This document shows, piece by piece, positions 55,480-64,000 of a stretch of DNA of 64,000 nt (positions are counted from its first letter, which is position 1; each line of letters starts with the position of its first letter). The notes beneath the pieces were generated by a model, which ran no database searches, was not told the origin of the DNA, and saw nothing but the letters and a program-made list of their open reading frames with translations. The translations under genes and the position numbers were made by a program. The DNA comes from Bilabrum cf. latius (lineage: Eukaryota > Bigyra: Bicosoecida > Bigyra > Bicosoecida), in assembly GCA_965178125.1 (NCBI GenBank), contig OZ237752.1, positions 992,001-1,056,000 of the forward strand. Direction: 5' to 3'.

Positions 55480-58400
55480 TCACTCCCCTCCGAAGAGGGC
55501 CCCCCGCACTACCTCGTACAGCGCCTGGGAGCCAGATCGCTCGATGGGAGCCCTCCTCGGGTCAGTAAACTCGGTGCTACCCTCTCCGGCTCCCCCCCAT
55601 TCTACCTCGCTTTCACCCACCGGCAAAAGCGGCTCCTGAAGCTGCGAGTACTGCACGCTAGACGACACCGAGTGCCGACTGCCTGTGCTGCCTCGACCCG
55701 CGCTGCCGCTGCCCGCCGTGGCCCGCCCACTTGCACTTGCATGCTCCGTGCCCCAGCTGCCGGAGCGCTGGCCCACATGCCTCCCGCTGGCGCCATCTAC
55801 TGCTGTCTACTGCGATGCCCCCTTCTCCACGCCTTCTCCTCCTTCGTGGTGCCTTGCCAGCATGCCCTCCATGGAGCCCCGCCCAAGCGACAGCCTACCC
55901 CTGGAGCTCTTTCTCGCCCTTACGGACTGGCCCTCACCAGTATCAGCATCAGCACCAGCACCAGCACCAGCTTCGATGGGGTCTTCCCTGTCCATGCTGT
56001 CCAGCCTCTGCCTGTCATCGTCAGCCCATGCCTATTCGACGACCGGCTTCGCCCGCTGTCCTCCCCCCCCTCCTCTTCCTTTTCGTTCCGCCCCTTTTCC
56101 GTCCTCCTCTCTAATCATCCTGACGCGCCCCTCCTGCATGTCCATCGAGCACCCAGTCAGCCGAGACATGGTGCGCGCCCGCTCCAGACTCATGGACCCC
56201 ACAATCACGATGCCAACCACCACCACCCCGAGACCGACCACGAGCGCACTCAGCAGTGCCACGGAAAGCACCACCACAACGGCACGGAGGTCGTGGGGAG
56301 TGGGCGGCGGGTCCACCACAGCGGCGGGCTCTGCAAGCAGGATGGTGGTCAGAGCGGCGGAGTGCAAAGAGCCCGAGTGCGGCAGGGGACACAGCTCAAG
56401 CCCTGTCTGCGGGTCTGTTGCCGAGTCGAAGGCCGCCGGCATCAGTTGCACCGTCATGTTGGACGCAATCTGGTCTCCTCCCTAACCAGCGGAACCGCTG
56501 CCAGCGCACAGGGCAGAGGCAGTGTCCCTGGCGATCTGACCCTGCAGCGCGCCCAGGTGAGAGGCGTTGGCTCCTCGGAGCGCTGCCCACTGCACACGGA
56601 GCCAGAGAGGCCCGCTGTCACCCAGGCTAGCGTTGAAGGCAGGATCGTTCCTGGCCAGAGAGGCCACCAGCGGCGGGGGCGCGAAGGACCCCGACAGCAG
56701 GGCGTCGGCCACACGCACCCGCCAGGTCTCCGCACGGGGGTTCCCGCGCACTGCACCACCATGCGATGCATCAAGTGGGCGGTTGCCTCGGAGCAGATCC
56801 ACCCGTGGCTGTCCCTGCCCCTACTCTAGCCCCAGCCCCGGCCCCGGCCCCAGTCCCAGCCCCAGGGGCTCCTTGCTCCTCCCCTCCACGTCGTCTCGCA
56901 CCATCCACCCCCACGAGTCTGCCAGGGCCGCCCACTCCCCCCTCCTCTGCATTGGCTCAGTGGACCCTCGCGGGGGAACAAGCAAAGGCATCAGCCCGGC
57001 TGAGGTCACACGCAAGTCCAGCGCAACGGTCAGTTCGTACTTGCTTGCTTGCTACGAGGAGCCACCGTCCCCCCCGGCATCCCCGCCCGTGGTCGCGCCA
57101 GCAGTCCCACCGGCCCCTTGCAGCCCAGCGGGATGAAGCCGGGCCACGCCGTCATAGAATAGTAGGTCGGGCAGCTGCGGGGTAGGGGAGAGGGAGGGGG
57201 AGGGGGCTGGGGCACCCGCTCGCCTGTCGCTCCCGCCTCGCTGCCCACTCTCTTCATGATCATGATCGGGAGACTGGGCATGCAGCAGCTGCATCAGCGC
57301 ATCCCACGCCCCTTTAGCCGCATCGTTGAGCTCCTGCACCTCATCGCCGCCCCCCCACACGGGCCCGGCGGGCAGCTGGCCCCTCTTCCATCGGCTGCTC
57401 CCTCTGCGCCCCTGTGCCCCAGATACACCCACGAATCGCCCAAGCAGCAGCAGCGCGGTGGTTTCATCTGCCCACGCCGCCGCCAGACCCGCGTCTGCCC
57501 TCAGCCACCCCCTCGGCTCCGAGCACTTGAGTGCCGCAGGTACATCGTCCCAGCCGCCCTCTCGGATGAGCTACAGCCCGCAGCCAAGCGCGCACAGCTC
57601 CATGCGCCTCCGGAGGGGGGACAGGGCGGCTCGCTCGGGCCGCTGCAGGGAGGCGACCGGTTCTGGCGGAACTGGGAATGGATGCGGGCACTAGGGATCC
57701 GGACTATTATGCAACTGACGAGCGATAGCAGCCAGGGATCGGCCTTGCGGTGCCGGTAGCAGCGTGGCGTTGACCGTGCCTGGCCCGAGCCCTGGGGTGG
57801 CAGGCAGCGTGGCTTCCCACGGATGCCGGGCTAAAATAGTCCACGGCATCGATCTGATCGTGCTACTGTCAACACCAAGGTATGAATTCATGGCAGGGAC
57901 TGTTCGAAAGTCTCTGGTCCAGCGCAAAGCCCTGCGCGCCGCCGGGAAACACTCATTGTTCAGCGTGGAGAACGCTTGCTTCAGCCAATTTGCCCCACTT
58001 TCGCACCTTGGTGACTCGTTCTACAGTCTACAGCCTGCAAATGCTGCATATGCTGCATACAGGTGGACGAGACATGTACGACCTAGCTTGGGTGGCGCTG
58101 CGAGTGGGCTCAGCGACTAAGCATCCCCGCTTTTCAACGACGAAGCTGGTGGCCAGCTGATAAACGAGCCAGCCAAGGGCTGGTCTGATCCCTACGGCAG
58201 CTTGCAGTATATTACAGCTGGAATTCTGCCAGAGCTGACTTGTGAGTCCGCGACGAGCTAGATAATTTTCAGGGCCGCCGCCCCGGGCTCCATCTCGTTT
58301 ATCTTGTCTCCCGCAACGACCAAAGCCGTCGCGGCATCCAACAGGGCTTCGACATTGTACCCAATGCATACAGATGTCGAATTTGTTGGGCATTCACAGC

Positions 58401-58566
58401 CTACTCTGCTGTTAATCTGCAGGAATCCGGTCAAAGAGGCGGACAAGCTGTCGCTGGCTAGGTGCTTCAATTCGTCTGCCTAACACGTCGTACTCCCACA
58501 GTGACCCGCATTGACTATAGTTAATAGTAAATAATAAACAATAGTTCGCGTAAGATGGTACTGCAT
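55480..58566 (-). CDS. Large type I membrane glycoprotein-like protein, 12 UAGs
   Basis: 1,028 residues in a single frame with twelve TAGs (+ coordinates of the triplets start at 58480, 58258, 58192, 58117, 58021, 57691, 57571, 57052, 56821, 56482, 56032 and 55807) and no TAA or TGA before the stop TGA at 55480. Signal peptide at MQYHLTRTIVYYLLLTIVNA. The ectodomain has scattered cysteines and many NxS/T sites (CECPTNSTSVCIGYNVEAL, ANWLKQAFSTLNNECFPAA, YLGVDSSTIRSMPWTILARH, EGGWDDVPAALKCSEP). One C-terminal span (VVVVLSVALLSALVVGLGVV) is followed by a basic and then Ser-rich cytosolic tail. The architecture (signal, about 750-residue ectodomain, span, tail) is clear; the family is not recognised. 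Confidence 0.6.
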
Positions 58567-58739
58567 CGCTGGGATGAGATACATCTGGCCGGCGGAAGAG
58601 AACTCGGCTCCGAGTGCCATCGGCCCGGGGGTCGGTGAGTGCCAGTGGGCACTTGGTTGGGTGGAGGTTTGCCGTGCCACTTCCGAGTGGATAATGCACA
58701 ATACCCATCCCCAGATCGATCGGCAAAGCACCAATCCAA

Positions 58740-61700
58740 TTAGTTGGAGCCCTCCTCACTCCCTTCCACGGCCGAGTCCAGGTCCCTCCCGATGCCAGCC
58801 ACGTACTTGGACTAAATGGCCTCGAAGTCGGCCCGCAGCAGGGCTCGGAAATCAGACAGCTCCTCTTCGAGGTCTTGTTCATCCTCCGCAGCGCCCTCTG
58901 AATCAAAATTAGCACCATCCCCATCCCCAGTACCAGTAGCAGCTCCGGCCACTGCATTTTGCGTGGTCGAGCCTGCTGCTGGTGACACTGCATCCACTCG
59001 CAATGCTGCCTGGCCTTGGACCCCATCACCCTCCTCATCCCTGCTGCCATCACCCGCACTGCCGGCCTGCCCCCCTGCCTCTGCCTCCGCCTCTGGGCCC
59101 TCGTCCTCAACCCCTCGCCCATCCATACCAGCTCCATCGGTGCGTTTGGTGGCAACTATCAGTGCCCCTTGCCCCTCACTCTCCTCCACTCCTTCGTCCT
59201 CCTCCTCCTCCTTCAAGCCACTATCCTTCTACCGCTCCGCCTGCAGCATGCGGACCAGCCGAGAGTTCTCCTCGAGCAGGCTAGAGAAATGACGCCAGGG
59301 AACACCGTGGGAACCCTCTTCCGGACCGAGTCCAGAGCTGGGCGTGTTCCTGCTCCCAAGTACAGCTCCGCCAGCAGCAGGCACATTCGGCTCCCCGGGC
59401 CCACCGCCTCCGCCACCGCCACTAATTCGGTGATCCGAACCAGACTGGTCAGGCGGCGCGGCGCTGCCACCCGCATCACCCGTCGGCTGGGGCCTTCCGG
59501 TTGGCAGGCGCAAGGCGGCCTCCCCGCTGCTTGTGGGCCGTTGTGGCTCTGGATCCCACAGGCCGTCTGCATCAGTTCCGTTGGGTGTGTTCGCTGCGGC
59601 CGCCAAGCTGTTGCTCGAGGACACGGACTGGCCCGGTTGGGACTGCACCTGCACTTGGCTCCCGCCCGCACCTGCACCCGCTCCGTGTGACGCGTGTGTT
59701 CCCTGGGCGAGAGCGAGAGCCGACTGCTCCGTGGCTCGGTCCCCATCGACGGGCCCTGCCCCTGGCGCCTCGTGCCCCTGCGCGCCCATGGCAGCGGCGA
59801 GGGCCTCCGCTGCGCCGCCTGTGATCATCAGCCCGCCCGTGGTGCCTGCCTCTGGCTGGGCTCCTGGCAGCGAGGGAACACGCACGAGGCCGCTCCGGGG
59901 CGAGGCAGGCAGCAGGGCAGACAGGGGCGGCATGGCGCGGCGGGAGGGCGGCGCTGGGTGCAGACCGATGGCGGCGCGCGGCTTGGGTGCTGTATTGTCT
60001 GCCTCCAGGCCTTCTGTTTGGGACTAGGGCCATGCTGCAGGCGGCTCGACTTCCAGGGGTGGCGGGGGGGATGGACCCTGCTTGGCTTCCTTGCCAGTGC
60101 CTGTGCCTGTGCCAGTGCCAGTGCCTGTGCCTGTGCCAGTGCCAGTGCCAGTGCCTGTGCCTGTGCCAGTGCTTGTGCCTGTGCCTGTGCCTGTGCCTGT
60201 CGCACTCGTGCCGCTCCCCTCCGGGCTGGGCTGGTGGCTGGCTGGCGGCGAGCTGAATGGCGACGCGAGCACCTGGCCGGCGGTCCCTGCTGGGCTCGAG
60301 TAGGCCCTGTCACTGCCACTGGTTCTCGGCGCCTCTGTCTCGCTCGTGGGGGCTGGCGGCGCGGCGACCACTAGATCGGAATCGACGTTTGCATCGGGTG
60401 CCGATGCTGCACTCTGCTGCTTGTGCTATCCCGGGGTGGTCTCTTGCGCTGACTCATGCGAGGAGCCATGCACGGGCGAGGAGGATGAGGAGGAGTCCTG
60501 CTCTGATCGTACCGGACCAGCAGCGCCTTCTTGCTTCTACTCTGGCTCTCTGGAGCTCGCCTCGATGCCAATGTGTTCTTCTTCGGCTCGCGCGTCCTCC
60601 CCAGCGGTGTCTTCTCCTGCCGCATCCAGGAAGAGCTGCTGCAGCTCAGCACCGGCATCGTCCTCCGATGCTTGCTGCGTGTCGCGCTCATTATCGCCAT
60701 GATCTGCAGCACCACTGTGCGCTTTGCCATTTTGCATCGAATGAGAGGACAGGCCGACTGATTCGTCCTCTCCACCTCTGGCCGGCTGTTCACCCGATTG
60801 GTCTCCTCTAGTCGCCTCCTCAACCGGCACCTGAGTGCCTTCCTACTCTGTCCTGGCGAGCCGCGCGCAAGCGCTGCTGGGATGCCCTCCGCTGTGCGCA
60901 AGCAGCAAGCGCACCACCCTGACGGATAGCACCGGAGACACCACACCGGGGACATCCTGACCGCTCCCACCTCTCTAGCCTTGTCCCCCACGCCCACCGT
61001 CTTCCAAACTCTCGCCCTCTGGCGTGTAGGCAGACTCAGGCAGAGAGAGTGTCCTGGCCACCGGCAGCCCCCAGCCACCCTATGCCCTGCCGGAAAGCCC
61101 GCCAGCAGAGGGAGAGGACAACGACTCGTACAGCTCCCTGATCTGCTCTGCGAGCTCCTCGGCTGCCCAGAGGGGGCCCCTCCACAGCACGGCCCCGCCC
61201 GCCTCCAGGACCTCCTCCGCTGCCCTGCTCACCGCCTGTGCCCCGCCGGCATCAGGAGCCCCCGTCCAGCCGCACACCAGGGCTGCGTCCTTCTCTAGAG
61301 CGTGCGCCGCCCCGAGGCTCTACTCCGCCATCTGAGCCACCACCCTGGCGACCTGCCTACCTCTCCTTTTCTAAGGGGATGCAACCGGTGGCCCGATTCG
61401 GTTGGTGCTGCCACTGCCAGGGTCTGAATCTTCGCCAACCCGAGGGCCCGTGAAACCTGAGTGTGCTCCCGGCACTAGCCGCGCCGTCACGGCCACCTCG
61501 AGCTTGCCGGGGTTGAGGGCCCGAGCCAGCAAGGAGCCCCCGCTTGCGCTGGCGGCGCGGAGGGCCTGACCACCCCCCCCTACCTTTCTCCCATGCTGCT
61601 GCTTGCCTGCTGCCACTCCTTCTAGACCCACCTCCCAGAGCACGTCCTGGGCCAGGGCGGCACATACCCTACCTGCATCCGCGCACACGCGCACCCCCTT

Positions 61701-64000
61701 GAGGAGAGCATCCTCCAGGGAGGCCGCCCCCTTGGAGACGCTCGCCAGGATGGCAGCCCGACCGATGGCCTGCTCCTGCTCCTGCTCCTCCTGCTGCTCT
61801 TGCTCAGAGTCAGAGGCTTCCTGACGCCCCCGTGCGACGAGCTGATTGGAATTTGTCCGCTCCACCGCTCTTGGGCCGGTATTGCTGGACACTGGCTCAT
61901 CGGCGGCCGCCAGCGCCGCCAGCGCCCTCGCCCTCCTGGCTGGGGAGAGGAGATCCATGGCGGTGAGACCGGCGGAGGACGAGGGCGAGGACGGGGGGTC
62001 GCGGGCGGAGCGAGCACCCGAGGCCTCCCCAGGGCCCTGCTTTGGACCCCGTTGGTCAAGCGGCATCGGAAGGATCATAGCGAGCTCGCTGGCCAGCGGG
62101 GAGGCGCGGCGGACACGTCTCTAGCCGGACTGCCTGGGACTGCGGGGCCTGGCCCCGGACTCGTGCAAATGACCCCCCGCAGTGCCCAGGCCCGTGCCCA
62201 CGGTAGAGGCACTGCCCCCGCTCATGAGAGCAGCGGCCGCTGCGGCCTGCCGAGCTGCGGGGGTGGGCGCGCGGGGCGAAGGGGGTCGACTGCTGCCTCG
62301 TGGTTGTGGTTCGGGGGCGTCCAGGAGCGCGCCCTAGGATCGCCCTGCCTGATCACCGAGAGCGGGCCCCGCTGGCCTGAGCGCACGCCTCGCATCTCTC
62401 CGGAAGACGTACACGTGCTGCGCACCCCCCAGCGCGATCGAGTCTCCATCCTCCAGCACAACGTCCTCCTTCGCCACGCGCCCGTTCACGCTCACCCAGG
62501 CATCCGCGGCGGGTCTCAAGACGATCGTCCCGCGCTGCACGCGCCTGGCCACTTCGGGAGACAGCTGCGCCGAACCGGCACCACTGGAGGATCCCACGAG
62601 CGGCCCAGGCGCGTGCAGCACGAGGCAGTGTTCCGGCAGCATCCCCGGCCCGCCCAGTCGCACGTCCTGGGCAGCATTCGCCCGCTGGCCCCCCGCCCCT
62701 ATCCTGGTGACTCCGAGCCTGAGAGGGAACATGAGCGCCGCAGTGAGCAAGGGGTCCTCGCTGGCGTTGACGAGGCAGGGCAGGCCCAGGGAGCGGGAGG
62801 CGCGGGCCACTGCCACCGAGGGGGAGTCGCTCTAGGGGGGCAGGCCGAGCGGCGACATCAGGGCGGCCGGTCGGGCTGCTCTCTGGGGAGATGGCAGGGA
62901 GGCCAGTCCAGGCGGCGGGATGGCGTTCTTTCTTTCCGTCTGCGTGCTCTGCATCGGTGCCTCGATCGATGCGTTCCCTCTTGGCGACTGTCCTGCGCCC
63001 GGCATTCCATCTGCCTGCAGGTGCTCTGTGGCCCATCGTCCACCCGCCACCGCGCCCTCCTCCACCTCCGCCCCGTCCGACTGCAGCTGCAGCCCAAGGG
63101 ACGCCAGGGCCTCCCGCCTGCGCCTCCACAGCACCGCCGTCCTGCGCCTCTTGTCCGCCCAGCTCTCCGAGTGACGAGTGAGGGCCTCCTGGTACGCGCA
63201 CAGCCGCTGGAGGAGGGTCCGCAGCGGCAGTTTCTCGCTGGGCGTCCCCTCGTCCCGGCCCCCCGGGATCATGCGGTCGATGCCCCGCCGCCTGGCCTCC
63301 TCCTCCTCCTCCTGGGCTGCCCGCCGCCACATGGGATGCTCAGGGTCCCAGAGCCCCCCGTCCCAGCCGAACTCGCCGCCCAGAGACACGAGAGCCTCTT
63401 GCGCCTGCCGACTCAGCACACCATCGCCATCGCCCTCGCCCTCGTCGCCCTGTTCCTAATCGCCATCGCCGCCACCAGGACTACTGCCTGCAGCATGGGC
63501 CGATTTCGTCCGGCTGTCCTCCCGGCTGTCCTCCCGCTGACCCGTAAGACCCGGGGATACCCGCGGCCCACGGGACGGACTCGCCGGCGCGGAGGCAGAC
63601 TGCGGCTGGGGCAGGGCATCGGCTGGACGAGCGGCGGTTGGAGCACCCCCACCGCCAGCCACGCTGTGTCGGCGAGGCCGCAGGGGAAGACCGGGCGGGG
63701 CCCCTTCCTACAAGCCGCTGCCCTCGTCTGCCTCCGTCTGGCTTGCGGCCCCGGACGTGCTCGAGGGTTGCCTCGACCTGCGTCCCCGGCCCCTCCTCTT
63801 CCTCTCCTGCTGCGCCCGCTGGAGCAGTCGCTTGGCCACGCGCGGAGACCGCAGCCGCACAAGCACTTGCAGCCGGTGCACCTCTGCCTGCAGATCCGCG
63901 GCCAGTCGCCTGGGCTGGTGCTGATTTACAGCCACCCTGGTGGTGACGTGCCTCGCCGAGGAGGCGTACCTCAGCGTGCTCAGGGTGGCGGCGAAGTCCC
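58740..64000 (-). CDS. Kinesin-3 family motor (UAG-containing), 5' partial
   Basis: The end of the motor domain enters from the right edge: DFAATLSTLRYASSARHVTT with the kinesin LRYA motif, then neck VNQHQPRRLAADLQAEVHRL. Next come the kinesin-3 coiled coil (SESWADKRRRTAVLWRRRREA) and FHA domain: PCLVNASEDPLLTAALMFPL, GVTRIGAG, DVRLGGPGMLPEHCLV and SVNGRVAKEDVVLEDGDSIALG. The motor-neck-FHA order is specific to kinesin-3 (KIF1/Unc-104), a plus-end vesicle motor. The rest is low complexity with a Gly-Thr tract and ends LEENSRLVRMLQAER-[TAG]-KDSGLKEEEED. Visible part 1,752 codons, stop TAA (58740). Fifteen in-frame TAGs: triplets starting 63708, 63456, 62832, 62334, 62121, 61371, 61320, 61080, 60975, 60843, 60537, 60426, 60024, 59229 and 58812. 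Confidence 0.8.
60092..60205. repeat. (TGCCTG/TGCCAG)n hexanucleotide tract
   Basis: Imperfect hexamers coding an alternating Gly-Thr run in the minus-strand kinesin tail, comparable to the tracts in ELP2 and the helicase. Confidence 0.85.

Noticed and set aside
55480-58566. Calling the type I membrane protein nicastrin, PIG-S or HAP2
   Set aside because: General layout is similar, but none of the diagnostic motifs of those families could be found.
2238-63998. Explaining the TAGs as pseudogenes
   Set aside because: TAA and TGA, equally likely by mutation, never interrupt the frames, and conserved motifs continue without decay beyond each TAG in over a dozen genes.
2238-63998. Explaining the TAGs as stops hidden in introns
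   Set aside because: TAGs lie inside compact motifs (SRTHS-Q-L, NKVFTA-Q-YF) with conserved codons directly on both sides and no splice sites; real introns here are longer and have GTGAG donors.
2238-63998. Programmed stop readthrough or leucine as the decoded residue
   Set aside because: Fifteen readthroughs in one gene are implausible, and the conserved columns and the CAG-TAG run point to glutamine. Leucine would not fit motif Ia or PIG-M.

Overview
The window is GC-rich nuclear DNA from an unidentified eukaryote, probably a protist or alga. It has GT-AG introns of about 75-200 bp and clearly eukaryotic genes: Elongator ELP2, a FANCJ-like helicase, OST5/TMEM258, APRT, a ferroportin, PIG-T, PIG-M and a kinesin-3. 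I cannot name the lineage.

The central result is a non-standard genetic code. Read with the standard code, most genes look shattered by TAG codons. Nearly every neighbouring open frame on the same strand is in the same phase and separated only by TAG. Read as sense, TAG joins them into complete proteins. By hand count there are about 80 in-frame TAG codons in 16 genes (about 15,900 codons), with no internal TAA or TGA in any of these frames. Every recognised gene that ends in the window stops at TGA or TAA, never TAG. Several TAGs sit exactly where the family has an invariant glutamine: helicase motif Ia SRTHS-Q-L, PIG-M NKVxTx-Q-YF and the ferroportin helix start. One follows directly on a CAG polyglutamine run. 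The code is therefore UAG = Gln with UAA and UGA as stops, the assignment listed as NCBI table 15. It must be used to annotate this sequence.

Layout. 1-14.3 kb: ELP2 (5' end outside), FANCJ-like helicase, OST5/TMEM258 (minus), APRT, a 26-bp minisatellite, a multi-membrane-span gene, a small membrane protein and a spliced trefoil-containing glycoside hydrolase (minus). 14.4-31.4 kb: a possible SET fragment and three very large low-complexity proteins: a 1,754-residue repeat protein, a 1,526-residue EF-hand protein and a 1,734-residue protein. 31.4-42.9 kb: a three-member family of secreted paralogues, one inverted, surrounding a possible retroelement-derived gene and a tandem-repeat cluster. 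43-49 kb: ferroportin, an ankyrin-repeat protein (minus) and a secreted Cys-rich protein. 49.1-50.6 kb: a DNA transposon-like element with terminal inverted repeats and a target-site duplication. 50.8-55.2 kb: a divergent pair of GPI-anchor genes, PIG-T (minus) and PIG-M (plus). 55.5-64 kb: a large type I membrane protein and a kinesin-3 (both minus; the kinesin motor N-terminus lies outside).

Most genes are housekeeping and not functionally linked. The exceptions are PIG-M and PIG-T, which add the first mannose to GPI and attach GPI to protein in the ER. OST5/TMEM258, in the ER N-glycosylation enzyme, lies far away. Splice donors are mostly GTGAG, so exon ends often look like a TGA stop, which is a second annotation trap besides TAG.
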